From NCBI RefSeq assembly GCF_003473485.1, contig NC_053045.1:34880494-34944493 (forward strand): 64,000 nt of DNA. Reading direction: 5' to 3'. Both the position numbers and the translations under genes were made by a program. The notes under the pieces were generated by a model. That model was not told the origin of the DNA, ran no database searches, and was given only the letters and a program-made list of their open reading frames with translations. This DNA is from Medicago truncatula (Eukaryota; Streptophyta; Magnoliopsida; Fabales; Fabaceae). Positions within the stretch are counted from its first letter, which is position 1. Each line of letters begins with the position of its first letter. Below are positions 11,700 through 26,300 of the stretch, one piece after another.

Positions 11700-12382
11700 T
11701 ACACCTAAACAATAGTACTCATTGATCGCAAACAGATAATTCGATATATGAGAAAACTGTTATACTTCAATTTCAACTCTAGACATTTCCTGACAATATG
11801 GAGACAAATACTCTAATCATGAATAAAAGGATGTAGTAATAACATCACTGCATAACATATTCATGTAATAGGCACTTGGATAAAACTTAACTTAAACTTA
11901 ACTTACAGAAAAATAAGAGTATATGGTAAATACATGGTAAGCACAAAAGACTTGAATTAAGAAGGTTAAAAACATGAGCTCAAAAGACTAGTTGAAAAAA
12001 ACCATGAAATTTAGTACTATTTTTTACTAATGATTATAACATGTACAAAGATTGGTATGCAATTTTGGAAAACCATGCACAATTAGGCTGCTAAATATGA
12101 TCAATTAAACCCATTTCTTAGTTAATTCTGCTGTTGGATGGCAGACATATAACAAATGCATATGTCAATAAGATCATATAAGCATACCAATATTGTACAA
12201 CTCATTAATCATACCAACAATCTTTTTATGAACAAACTTTACAGTTTAATGACAAGAGTGTCAACAAGAATGCATACATGCATTGAACATCAATTGGAGA
12301 AACCCTAAAACAATTCCTAATCCCCAATACTGAAACCCTAAAACAATCAATTGGAGAAGGAAGAAAAAATTGGAGAATCGAC
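11700..12382. other. Intergenic AT-rich stretch
   Basis: No coding sequence seen. Two AAACCCTAAAACAAT copies near 12301 and 12333 contain the telo-box word AAACCCTA, and could belong to the promoter or leader of the transcript suspected at 12383-12610. Confidence 0.4.
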
Positions 12383-12610
12383 TTACCTTACCTTATTTGA
12401 TAACAAGAGGTGAGAGGAAGAGTGAGCTTCTGGAGCAAGTGACTCCGGCGAGCTTGTGAATGGTGGATGAAGTGAGCGTAAGTGAACCACCGGTTCCGGC
12501 GATTCTCGGCCTGGAGGAAAGAAGAAGCGTGAGTGGACAACAACGGTGTAGAGAAGAAAAGGGTAGAGATAAAACAAGTCTGTTTGGTATTTATCTACCA
12601 CACGTAACAA
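12383..12610 (-). other. Possible leader or orphan exon, minus strand
   Basis: An open frame of 75 codons (Pro/Ser-rich, with the run SPESLAPEAHSSSHLLL) ends in a row of donor-like sequences AAG|GTAAG|GTAAG at 12383-12395. The composition is less AT-rich than the surroundings. It resembles the untranslated or short first exon of a plant transcript, but I find no downstream exon that it clearly joins, nor a domain. It may be a remnant or a non-coding RNA exon. Confidence 0.25.
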
Positions 12611-12654
12611 AGGCTAATTTTGTAATTTTTTAAGCTTAAAGAGATACAGTCAGG

Positions 12655-12835
12655 GATAGCAAAAAGGGTCGACCTGCCCCACCCCGTCGATAACCTGTCT
12701 AAAAAGGGGCAGAGTTGGGTGGGCGAAATTCATATGTAGGGTTGAAAATCTCACCCCAACCCGTTTTATGGCGGGCCAACGGGTTGGCGAGCTGACCCGT
12801 TTTATGTCACGTGTCACTTCCACATTCATTCTCAT
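12655..12835. repeat. Dispersed-repeat fragment with ACCCGTTTTATG words
   Basis: A GC-richer patch with CCAACCCGTTTTATGGCGGGCCAACGG followed by GCGAGCTGACCCGTTTTATG: an internal direct repeat (ACCCGTTTTATG at about 12759 and 12797). Such CCCGT/CGGGT-rich patches are common in plant repeats. Family not identified. Confidence 0.4.
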
Positions 12836-12989
12836 GATCGGGTTTAAAATTTTTATCATTTTCGTCTAGATCGAGTTTAAAGAAAAAGAAAGAACGAAGA
12901 ATTAAAAGAATGGTTCAAAATTTAAGATAAGAACAAAAATTGTATGTATTCACAAAAAAACTACATGGATAGAAACGAAAAACAGGTGT

Positions 12990-13606
12990 TTTGTTTAACG
13001 CCTCCTTTTATACAATGCGGAATTGATGACCTACGTTTAAATTAATCAGAATTCTTTGGATTTGAATAAAAAAAACAACTTTGCTGACAATTATTTGTTT
13101 GGTCAGAAGAGTCCTCCAAATATTTTAATCTTGTATTGGTAATCATTTTCAAGATTTTTATAAATAGAGAAAAGAGGATAGGCTCAATTCGATAATAAAG
13201 ATAGGGAAATTTCCTATTAAGGAATTGATTGTGAGAGCCAAATGAATTGAAAGATTCATGTTTGGTTCTGGAAGAGATCATAGACATTTTTAAATAAATG
13301 CAAAGAGAATCTACTTTCATTAAGTGATTTAATAGATAATTGAAAACAGATAATCTTGAAAACTATTCAAAATTCAGAATAACTACGGGAAGCAGCCGTT
13401 GAACAGCTGGAGAAAGTCTGGGCCCGCTTAAGGAAAGTAGAAACGGAAGCGGATCGATTTCGAGTGAATGGTTATTCCGAGATAGAACGAGAAAAATTGA
13501 ATTTAATTAATTCAATTTATACAACTTTGGAACAATTCGAAAATTACACAAATGAAACGATTCATTTTGAACAACAAAGGAAGATTAATCAAGTGCAACA
13601 GAGGGT
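12990..13606 (+). pseudogene. atpF: Plastid DNA insertion carrying decayed atpF (intron end and exon 2)
   Basis: From about 13329 the + strand reads as exon 2 of the chloroplast gene for ATP synthase CF0 subunit I (atpF): [18 protein letters not shown], then [51 protein letters not shown]. Two in-frame stops break it: TGA where the family has CGA (Arg) and TAA where it has GAA (Glu). Just upstream, about 13230-13285, GAGCCAAATGAATTG...GATTCATGTTTGGTTC has the layout of group II intron domain V, which precedes exon 2 in plastid genomes. So intron and exon came in together, as DNA. The homology ends near 13606; the left edge (about 12990) is uncertain. It cannot make a functional subunit. Confidence 0.85.
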
Positions 13607-13639
13607 TTTGAGCACAAATAAAGGAATTTTGTATTGATA

Positions 13640-14330
13640 TCACAACAAATTATTTCTTTTCATGTATATTTTCTTCTTCTTCCTATCTAGCGTATATATG
13701 TATATATATATCAACAAACTATATACATTACATTGATATTTTCTTTTCTTTTTTCTTTTCATATTCAATGTTTTTGTCTTTCACATTTGTTTTGAATAGA
13801 TTTTACTTTTGAATAATATTTATTTAATTTTATATAAATATATCAATGTACATTTTTTTAATGATTTTATAATATTATGTTTTTTATTTAAATAAATTTA
13901 TTATTTTTTGAATTTTCTAAATATTTTATTCATTATTTTTTATCTAGCATAAATATCTCAACAAACTAAATATATTATATATTTTTGTTTTTCTTTTTGT
14001 TATATCTTATCTTTTAAAACATATTTTTTATAATTTTTTAAATTATCTGTTACTTCTTTTTATTTATCTTTTAGCATCATATTCCAATTCAAGCTTTAAC
14101 TATAAATCTAGGTTCCTTTTATTTATTTCCATTTTTTTAATGTTGTTTTATTTTACTTTATCATAGTTTATTTCAATATAAATTTATTATTTTTCAAATT
14201 TTAGTATATTTTATTTATTATTTTTTATGTAACATAATTGTCTCAACAAACTACATATATCATATCTTTTTCTTTCTTTTAAATGTTTTTGTTATATTTT
14301 ATCTTTTAAACCTATCTTTTTAAATTACTT
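13640..14330 (+). repeat. Diverged tandem repeat, about 257-275 bp period
   Basis: The word TCAACAAACT recurs at 13711, 13968 and 14243, each time followed by ATATA-like and TTTTCTTTT-like sequence. The stretch TTTATTCATTATTTTTTATC before the second copy (about 13926) matches TTTATTTATTATTTTTTATG before the third (about 14211). This gives two and a half copies of a very AT-rich unit. Confidence 0.6.
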
Positions 14331-14336
14331 AAATTA

Positions 14337-15013
14337 GGACTTAAGTCCCGCTGCCAGCATAATTCCTTGTTTCTCCAAAACAAAGTCAATTAGTTGAACA
14401 TTGACTTAAATAAACTTATTACAGACAACATTTTAAAAAAAATATATAATTCATAAACTTTGAACTTCGTATAATGTTTGAACTTTGTATAACAAAATCA
14501 TAAACTTTGGCAACAAACAAAATTATAAACTTTTTAAGTCCCATTAAATCTCATGAATAAGCATTCTATTTTTTATTTTTTTTGGTCAGACATGAATAAG
14601 CATTCTAATTCTACCCATTATGAGGGAATATAATGGTCTAATATCCAATTTTGAATCTAAAAATAATACAGGTTTTTAAATATCACATTTTTTTCACAAG
14701 TCAAAAAAATTATTTTTGTATATAAGAAAACGAGCTATTCAATTTTTGTACTGTATATTTGTATTAGAGAATATAACATAATATTATTTTTTGGTTACAT
14801 AACATAATGAACTTAAATACAATTTTTTAATTTTAAAAAATAAACAATGTTAATAGTATGATGTAAGTTTTATAGTGCACAAAGATATCAATTTCACAAT
14901 CTAAAATATTTATTTTGCATAAAAATAATAGATGTACAATAAGCATTTCATCGTGACTTTCATAATGCATTGACAATTAGAAATCAAGAATTAAGCTGCG
15001 GAACTTAAGTCCA
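14337..15013. mobile_element. Possible DNA transposon with imperfect 40-bp inverted ends
   Basis: The left end GGACTTAAGTCCCGC...TAATTCCTTGTTTCT and the reverse of the right end GGACTTAAGTTCCGCAGC...TAATTCTTGATTTCT agree over about 40 bases with short gaps. The inside is AT-rich and non-coding. No target duplication is evident, so the call is tentative. Confidence 0.35.
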
Positions 15014-15168
15014 GTGGGAGTAATTTTTCTTCTTTTCAACGGCACTAAAATCACGTTGGTTGTCATCGAACGTGAAATAATTCGCGCTAGTTTTACTCAA
15101 GATAAAACCAGTTTGATAACAACCGTCGAAGGATCTTTCAATTGATGCCTCTAAAGCAATTTTGATTG

Positions 15169-17151
15169 GAGTAAATAGACAATTATTCTCTTGAAATTAT
15201 AAATTTTGTTAATTACTCCTGAAATTAACAAAATTTCAATTACCGCATAAAATTTCACAACGTTAATCAATTTATCCCCTCTGTCAAATTTTTCTGTTAT
15301 ATTATTTTTTTTAAAGGCAAATAATTAACAGTTAAATATTAAAGCTAACTATTAATTTTGGAGTTTGAGAAAACTACATGCATATATAAATCAAAATAGG
15401 TTTATACCGGTTTGCTTTTCCCATAGTTTTTTTTTTAAAAAAATTGGGAAGGGAAAAATGCGTATTTTCTAAAGTGACAATAATGATTATTTTTACAACA
15501 GTCCTGAGAGATTCACACTCATCATTTTGAGTTTGTCAGGCTTAGGCTTAGCATGAGTAACAATAAGGAGAAACAAAGTCACAATTAAGGAGTGTGCACC
15601 ACCTTCACAAGACAAGAACAAGATTAGTACATAATTAGATGTGAACTAATTTTCCTGTATAAAACATGACAAAAAACCTTTTTTCATTTGATACTAAAAC
15701 AAGCCAAGAACCTTGGAGCATAACTCACACTTCATAGAATAATATAAAGGCTTTCCATTTCTCAGATAGTTCACATGGTCTAAGATTTAAGGTCTATGCA
15801 TTTTCCTCTGATATGACATGCAATGTAAAAAAGAAAGGACAAAACCTCAAATTAGTTCATATTTTTAAGATGATATCATTCATTCACTTTTCCATATTAA
15901 ATTTAATAAATTAATCATCAAGGAAATCATTATGTTACATTTCTATCATATTTTCCCCCAAATTAATAAATAAAAAAGAACAACAATAGCTCTCATTACA
16001 CATAAAAAAAATATAAATTTTCAAGTTCGGTGGTATTTTGCACATAAGTGCAAAACTTCAATGGGTATTTGCAAAACGTCATGTTCACTAACAGAAAAAT
16101 TTGATGGAGGGGGTAAATTGATTAACGTTGAAATTCAGGGGGGTAATTGAAGTTTTATTAATTCCAAAAGAGTAATTGACGAAACTTACGATTTCGGTGA
16201 TTCTAAGGTGAGGGTTCTACCAAATCCTTCACCGGTGGACCACCTTGAATAACAATTAGGAGCCACTTGATTAATTGAGTGTACGAATCTAATTATACAC
16301 TATACACACACTAGACCACACATCTTTTTTAACTTCTCTTCTATCTGCTTATTAAAAATAAACTTCTCCTCTCTCCCAAACCTTCATACCCATCATCATA
16401 TATCCCTTCCCTCCTCCTTTTCTCGCACAATTATATTTTATGCGATCATATGCAAACGTTTCCTTCTTGGGTTTCATTGTATCATACCTCTTGATTTTTC
16501 TTTATTTGTATATTCATTTTATCCTGCTTGAGTTTCATATGCAAACGTTTCCTGCTTGAATAATGCAAATGGGTTCTTTAATTCATTTTACTGTAAAAGA
16601 AATAAATTAGAGTGAGCAATGCTTTTATTTCTATCTTTCAATTCTTAGTTCAAAAGCCCTGCTATAAATGATAATTGTGTTTCTTATAAAAATTTAAAAC
16701 TTCTTGTTTCAGGAAGAAAAAAACTTGTAAACAAAAATTATCGCAGGCAAAATCTTGATAAAATGGTGTGATTGAAAATGGCCATGGACGAAACGCTTAG
16801 CATAAAATAGTGTGATGACTGTGTTATGATTATAATTGTTCTAAAAAAATTAAGATAGTGAATCAAAAGAGAAAATCAAATAAATAAATAATCATATTTG
16901 TATGCAAAATAAACAAAAACAAAGGATCTTGTTCGTGGACATGCCCATGGGTGGTTTTAGTGAGAGTAGAAAGGACATAAGAGACGAGATAGTAAATATA
17001 TAGAGGGGTAATCTAGTGTATGTAGTGTATAATAGGATATGTTAACTTGATTAATCTAATTGTTGTTTATAGTGGTCCACCGGTGAGGGATTTGATAGAA
17101 CCCTCACCTTAGAATTCACCTACGATTTTAGGGAGTAATTGCTATTTATTC
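15169..17151. mobile_element. MITE-like element with about 130-bp inverted repeats (outer, interrupted)
   Basis: The left arm (15169-15299) contains AACGTTAATCAATTTATCCCC and CAAATTTTTCTGTTA. The right arm (16089-16194, completed at 17121-17151) contains the reverse, TAACAGAAAAATTTG and AAATTGATTAACGTTG. The arms align along most of their length. The right arm is split by the inner element at 16195-17120; removing it restores the pairing with the left end (AGTAAATAG against CTATTTATT). Decayed flanking copies ATTTTGAtTG / ATTTTGAaAC may be the outer target duplication. No coding capacity. Confidence 0.75.
16195..17120. mobile_element. Inner MITE with long inverted repeats and 8-bp target duplication
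   Basis: The left end begins CGGTGATTCTAAGGTGAGG and the right end, reversed, begins GGTGAATTCTAAGGTGAGG. The arms then share CACCGGTGGACCAC and TTATACACTA and run for about 100-130 bp. TACGATTT stands immediately outside both ends (16187-16194 and 17121-17128): a perfect 8-bp target duplication, as made by hAT-type (8 bp) or Mutator-type (8-9 bp) transposases. It is inserted in the right arm of the outer element, so it is younger. No transposase is encoded. Confidence 0.85.
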
Positions 17152-17326
17152 ATTTTGAAACAAAATCCTCAATTTATACCTCTTAACACGTTTGTTGTTA
17201 TTTTCGCTAGTTATATGTGAGAATGAGCAATTTTGATTGGGAAAGCAATTTTCTAACCTAACAGTAAAGGAAAATCCTAACTATCAGTTTCTTATAACCG
17301 TCATTCAAATTTGAACGAACAAAACC

Positions 17327-17334
17327 CACGTGTC
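17327..17334 (+). promoter_or_regulatory. ABRE/G-box upstream of the cysteine protease gene
   Basis: CACGTGTC combines a G-box core with the ABRE word ACGTGTC, 184 bases before the ATG. In other plants RD19-type proteases are induced by dehydration, so an ABA-response element fits, but this is inference. Confidence 0.5.
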
Positions 17335-17451
17335 ATTTATCTATTTGTTACCAAACCTTACCTCTCTCCTAAGTAATCGATAGCGCGTACTCAATTCAAT
17401 CTTAATCTTTTTTACTTTTTTTAATTCCTTACGTACCGCAAGTGCAACCTC

Positions 17452-17458
17452 TATATAA
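17452..17458 (+). promoter_or_regulatory. Probable TATA box of the cysteine protease gene
   Basis: TATATAA is 60 bases before the ATG at 17518, with no other in-frame ATG in between. Confidence 0.5.
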
Positions 17459-17517
17459 TAGAAACTCACACCTTTCCTTATTCTATTCTGCGATTTTCTA
17501 TATCCTATCCTCAAGTC

Positions 17518-19275
<1,758 letters not shown>

Positions 19276-20302
19276 TAGTTTGCTTTTCCATGATGTCTGT
19301 ATATTCTGTTTATTTTATATTGTGGAAAACCATGAATTGTTGCCAGTATTGGACAAGAATTGCTCTTCATTGCAAAGTGTTATATGATTCTATTTTGAAA
19401 GCGGGTCTTCTTCTCGCAATGAAACTGCTTTTGTTTCAGCTTTTTTATGTTTATTTCACTTTTTTGAAACACATAACTAGAACACGAGGGAATTTGGAAT
19501 TTTGGCTCATTATATTACTCATAAGGTGACAATGATGAGAATTATTGCATCATTATTTTATCAGAATTTTTGCTCACGATTTTTTTTTTTGTTTTCAAAT
19601 TCAGCATGAAATGATGACGCATTATATTTTCTAGAACTATTTTATACCGACAATAAACTGTCACCTTGGAGTGTGTAATGACTTGAAAGTTGAAACAAAC
19701 AACCCCACGAGCTTATTGATAAATCTACAAAATAAAATAAATAAAAATTATATTTATAAGGATGGATGAAAATAGTGAAATTGATTTTTTTTTTTCCTAA
19801 TACTTCATGAATATTTATAATATTTTATCATAAGACTTTGTTCCAATGCCACGAGGAGAAGTAAAGTCAAGGACACGACTTGGCGTTGATACCCAGCAAA
19901 TATACTTTTACTTCTGAAGGGTACGAAATCATTTTCAACGTAATGCAAATTAAAGACATCATTATAACACAATTTTTCCTAAAATATAAATAAAATAAAT
20001 AAAAATATCACTTTATTTTGTGAGTAATAATTATTACAGTTGGCCAATATTGCCTTGTAACCTTTTTTTAAACACAACACCTGCCTAGTAGTCGATAGAA
20101 AGTCATTTCCCTAACTGGGATATATTTATTCCCTAAACGGATAAATAGACAAGGTACGGCATGATGTTGGAAGAAAAAGCTCCAAGGATTCCACCATATA
20201 CAATACCGCGGATACAAATCAGGTAGTCACAGACTAGTTACAGCAAATGAAAGAATCAATACAAGTTCGAAGCTATATAACTCCACACTTATTTATCTGT
20301 TT
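19276..20302. other. Convergent intergenic region
   Basis: 3' UTRs of the protease (+) and the V-ATPase subunit a gene (-) should meet here. Otherwise AT-rich, without a recognisable gene or transposon. Confidence 0.5.
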
Positions 20303-23300
20303 TCAAAGCATCTCATCCTCTTCGTCCAGCAATGAGAACGAGAAAGGGAGAAACAAGTAGCCATCGCCCTCGTAAAATTTGTTTTGGTACTCCACCCAGT
20401 GAAGACGCAATGCATGCAAGAAGGCACTCAGAGTTTCCATGACAAGTAACACTCCAACAGTAGCGAAAATGAAAACAATGAGACCCACTATCAGGATAAC
20501 CACATTATTGTACCTGCAACATCAGACAGAGCAATTACAAATCATTCCCCACATTAATTATCATCACAAACTACTGTCAAATCTTAGGGAAAACAGATTG
20601 GTACTAGAGAATGAACAATGAGCATCAACAACCAGGGAGCCTCATGACAGATACTTAAGTAAGCCTACTGCATACCATTTTCATAACCCTTGACTTTTAA
20701 AAAAATAATACTAGTACATTTCAAAAAAGGCAGGGGAGTTTCTACAAATGGATGTTGTGCAATAGCCCATATGTTTTGAATAATTTTCATTGGCTCGCCG
20801 TGTGTTGAATGCTACCACTCGCCTTCAATAATCATATCATGAAACAAAAGAAAATGCAACAGAAATTTCTAAACTCCACATACCCCCATGCCATAAGCAG
20901 AACCTTCTCGTAGAATACACTTGATAACTCTGAATGAGCAAGACTGGTACAAAAAGGAAAACGTTAGTAAATATGCAGTTTAATGCATAAAACAGATATA
21001 TAGGTAAACAGATAAACAAAAATCATGCGAGGTTCCAATCGTGTATCTCTTGCAGGGCTCCCGCGTTATTAATAGAATAGAACACTTGTGCCAGTTATAG
21101 ACATACCTAAGGGCCCACAGACGAAGGTAAGAAGCTGTATTAGATACTGCTCCAAGTACAAATTCTATAGTGTGTATAAGTTGATGTACAAAAATTTCAC
21201 TGAACTCAAATTCCCCATGACCATGGGAATCATGATTTGACTCCACTTGCAAGCTCTCCTCTGTGTTTGGAAGTGGTGCGTAGGATTCATCCCCGTGCCT
21301 CTGAAGTAACATAAATATTAGATTGAGAACAAAATGAAAGTTCCAGGAAAGAACAAATGGAAAACTTAAATAACAAAAGCAAGCATACAGCTTCATGTTG
21401 CTTCTTCAAAATAAAGGGTTTTGGCAACAGCATCCAGGGCACAGCAACACCAGCCAGAAGCAAAAGCACAAGCTGATACAAACAGAACATAGCATGTAAA
21501 TACTATTCATTTAGTGTTGTAAAAAAAAAAAAAAAAAAAAGCATTTTTCTTATAGGAAAACAGCATTTAAAAGTTTTTTTTTTTTGGGGGAGGGGGGATT
21601 TGGGGAGCTAACCAACCTGAACATTTTTCTGACCAGCAAAGAGTTGGTTCTCGCCCAAATCATCGGTTGGGCTCAGAAACATGTAGATCATTACATGGTA
21701 CAAATCGGCTTGAGAACCCGTGCACCACTTCACAATAATAAGAAGGGATAGGTACCCGAATAGACTATTGAGAAATATCACTTGGGGGATAAATTGGAAC
21801 CTGAAAAAGTGAAACATTGAAATAAAATATATATATACATTAATTTATAAAATATGTAAGCAATTTCAGAGTAATAGACTGGCCTCTGTGATGATTGCAC
21901 ATGACAATAACTGTGCAAAATTACATTGGAAAATTTTCAAACATGTTTCCCAAAATAAATGGTATGATTCGAATACATATTAACTTACCATACATTAACG
22001 TTGTTTTTGAAGAACTTGGCATTGCAATAGCTCATTATAATTCCAAGGTTCATTTGAGCAACACCAAGAAGAATTGACATTTTCATTTTCAATGAGTTCA
22101 GGAATGGTAATTCACTACGTGTACCATGCCATACAGGATCCACTCCAAAAGGGTAAGTAGGACCCGCTTTAATCAGCCCTATTGTTGTAGAATCCCTGCA
22201 TCAAAAAGAGTGTGAATAAAAGAACAGTAACTAAATTTCTAATAGCATAAAAGGATAATGTTAAATTTATAAATTAAGGGATTTGATTCACCTGCAAGAA
22301 TCGTCGCGACACACATATGCAGAGGGACCGAAGAGTTCGAATGGGACAGAAAAGAACTCATTATAGATCAGGCCAGTGTAGATTGAGAAGAGTGACATCA
22401 AGAAAATAACATAACGACCTCCAAAAGTCATTGCCGTGATGTCATCAAGCTTCTGTTTTCACCCAAAGATTCCATATTAGAAGACTGTTTTAAACACACA
22501 ACATAAACGAGGCTACCTAAGGTTTTTCATTAATCAACAAGGAAATGTTTCTAGAAATGTCAATTGAATTCAGACCGGAATTAAATGGGTCTGGGTCCAA
22601 GCCGCCTAAATTTTTTAGACATAGGCTTAGTTGCTAAAGCACCTCAGCCATTTAATAGGTCAATTCTGTTTTATAATTAGGATTTAGAAGATTTTTGCAT
22701 ATTTTTGGGGTTGCATGAGATGTTACACAAGAGTATTTTGAAAAGAAAAAAATACATAGTTAATTTTAGCATTATTATTTTTACTAATTCCTAAAAGACA
22801 TTAAAGGGAAAATATACTCCATTTGACAAAAATACATGCAACAGATCAGGGTACATAGGCATCCATCCATTGGATATGCCTAGGCACTAAGTTGATATCT
22901 ACGACGGTTTTGATTTCAAATCAGGGTCCTTTTCTTATATGTGAGTACGGAAATGAGTGCTCTAGAGTACCCTATCCCAACCCTGCCCATTGTCCTCCCT
23001 GAATACTCATACATTTTCTGGAAAGGTGGAGATGATCTACTTAATTTTCTCCAATGAAGTACAGAATCTAGCCTTTTTGTATTTTTTAAAAGGACGGATT
23101 TACAATGCAAACTAAAGAGTACCTGGCTAGAAAGTTTCTTCTCCCTGATTATGAAATATAGAGCTGCCAGCAGTAAACATATTCCATGCCCCCAATCACC
23201 AAACATAACGGCGAAAAGAAATGGAAAGGTAACTACAGTGAACACAGTAGGATTTGCCTCTTGATACTTAGCAACCCTGAAATGCTCATAAAATATTCAA

Positions 23301-26300
23301 AATATAAGATTCATGTCTATCAAAAACAGAAGTAAAAGCAAATAATAAACCAAATTCATTATTTGCTGAGATAATTGCAACATCCCCTACCTCAATAATA
23401 AAACAGAGGTAGGACATAGGGATGCAGTGCAGCAGACTATCTTTTGATTACTATGGTTAAAAAATAAAACACTTTAATGGGGGGGGGGGGGTATAAGACA
23501 TGAACTTAACAGGTTTCAAATATTGTACAAGACATATTCAAACTATTTTGAGTATTATCCTGTGGCTGTTAATAAAATTATTTCAGTTTGCTTCTGACAT
23601 ATTCAACTCAACCTAGTAATTTACTGCTAATTTGCTATGCAGTGCTGGACAAAGTGGAGTCAACAATATGGCTTCAACTTTGTTTAAATGTGTAAAATTC
23701 ATAATTATATTTGAGACATGAAACATTAAATGTAAACAAATTTATTTATAAATTAAATTTTCTTGAGAGTGGAATCAAAATCAAATCTAATGAAACAACA
23801 GGAGATGTTATATAAGTAAATAACTGAAAAACAAAAAATACTTAAACTCAAAATGGGATGGATAACCAACATTAGTGGTGCAAGAGTAAGGATCCCACCC
23901 CCACAGTATCACTTCTTGTATGGGAACGACGAAAATGGATGACTGCAAAAATGACTGATCTACCCATATGTTGATCATGACCATTAGCTATAAACATCAT
24001 TTTTGTACTATATGAAGATCCATACACTCGATATAATAGGATAAGATAGTATATTCTATCCAATCATACTTATCATGACCACCAAACGAGCCCTATATAC
24101 TAGCACAATGAACATACAGGGCAAACATATTACAAAAATGTGATCATGTAAACAATATGTCTGTTGCACTGCACAAATTATATTATAATTAAGTAGGCTT
24201 CCTGTTTCCATTCCACAAGCACAATACAGATAAAGGGAAAACAAGTAAGAACAATACTCACCCATATGAGTCTATAATTCCTTGATACGAAGATGTAAAT
24301 TTGTTTGTGCGAAAGTAGGTAGGTGGTGACTCCCTGGTATGCAAAACTTGCAAAATGGCACTGACCTGAGAGTTAGAGTCCTTTGCAGCCCGCTTTAATG
24401 CATCCTGGACCTGAAATATCAAAGTAACATGCTCCCAAAAGTCATTTCACAGTAACCATAAAGGCAGTATTACCACTGGCTAGACAAAATGAAAATCAAT
24501 TATGAAACAATGAAATGCAGGAACAACAAATACCTGGTGTGTTGCAAAAACAGGACTCCACCCCTCAGCCACAAGACATTTTTTCGTTACATCCAGGCTT
24601 AGCATGTTAAGGGTATGGTGAATGGATTTTTCCTTCCTCACCTATGAGTTTTAAAAATGTTGTCAAGACTAAAGAAATTAATCATTTAAAGCCGACAGAA
24701 GAAAAATATTTTTCTACAACTAATTTTTACCCCCTCCACAATGAGTTGTCACGTTTATATATAAAAAAAAAAATGTCCAAAAATGAATGTGATTTTTAGT
24801 TTTCTATGTGATATTAATTATTTTTTTCAAACCGTACCCTCTAATTAATAATTTTTTCCCAATTGTACCCTCTAATAATTTAATATTATGTGCATCACTC
24901 CCAAATTATTAAATTCCACTTTGTATTTATGATAATGGTGAATACATCAATCGTTAATAAGGATAATTTGATAAAATTACTATCCTCTTTCTTTAATTTA
25001 TAACATTATCATGTAAGACGGAGGCACTATATTGGAGAATGAAAGAAATGTGATGAAAAGTAAGTGGTCAGACTACGTTCATTAGGCGCATAACACAGAA
25101 TATTGTTAGTTTATTTTTTTGACATACCAAAAGATTCCATTGCTCGAATTGAGTCCCAATATTTTCCAGCAAGTTAACTCGGTGCGAAAGTCCAGCGTCT
25201 ATGGTGGTCTTCAATTCTGCAAGCTTTCCAGAAACCTGCAGGTCCATTTGTTAAAACTGTTTAGTCACGTAGCCAAAGTTTAAAGCTGCAAAAACAAATA
25301 AAGGATACAACAACAACAACCAAGCCTTATCCCACTAAGTGGGGATGAGGCTTCTGCAAGCAACTTAGCCAGATAAATGTCATTGTTACACATAACAAAC
25401 TGAAAAGATAATGCTATCTGCAAGCAACTATATTGATTGATATTATTTCTCAACAATCCATTTCAATGGTACAAATCATTTAAAAAACACAAAATCAGGG
25501 CAACTCAACTCTCGAGGAAAAAATATTTAAATATTACAATCAGTCCATCAGAAATTGCTCAGATTAATTCAGCACATACAATAACATGACTATGCTTGGA
25601 AACAGAAAAACTAGCCTGTGTAAACAAACAATCAATAAGACATTAAAAGTAGTCAAGTACACAGTATTCACAATAGGCAAGGACGGTCATGGAAGACATA
25701 TTTAAGGAAATAATTCATAACTATCCTCTCTTGGCCCATCAAGGGCCACAGCTGAGGTTAATCTTCAGTGCTACAAGGGTACTTTTTCATGAAGGGTACT
25801 CCATGTCAAGGTCAATATTACTAAACCATATCCCTCACTCCCACAATAGAAATGTAAGACATGCTTATCCATCCTTAACCTAGAAATTTATATCTATTTG
25901 GTTCCAAGCAATCGATACATATGTACTGCTGTAAAGTAGTAGTACAGCAGAAGCTTGGGATAAAAAGTCAGGGTGGCATGGGGGCAGATAAAGAAGCTTT
26001 TCCTAAAGAGAAATAACAACCAATATGCATACCTCCGAAATCATTTGAGCTTGTTTTCCAAGTTCCTCAGCAAACGGGTATCGATTAGCACCAAAGGCGT
26101 CACATATTTTCAGAATCTTGGCTTTCACTTTTTCACCGGCATAAAAGACGACAAAAACATTTTTCTCAGTCTGCAGGTCAACATCCATATGTGAGTAAAG
26201 AATAGAACACAAAACTAGAGAATATATTGCAAAAGGCAAAAATTTATTCAAAAGAAAATGAAGAACTCATTATTATGTTTCAATAGAAAACACAGATTTA

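Noticed and set aside
13042-13320. 92-codon frame on the minus strand
   Set aside because: It is antisense to the plastid atpF intron remnant, which explains the sequence fully.
23481-23493. Poly-G tract as a G-quadruplex regulatory site
   Set aside because: A single run of about 13 G in the middle of an intron, without neighbouring G tracts; most simply a slippage-prone homopolymer.
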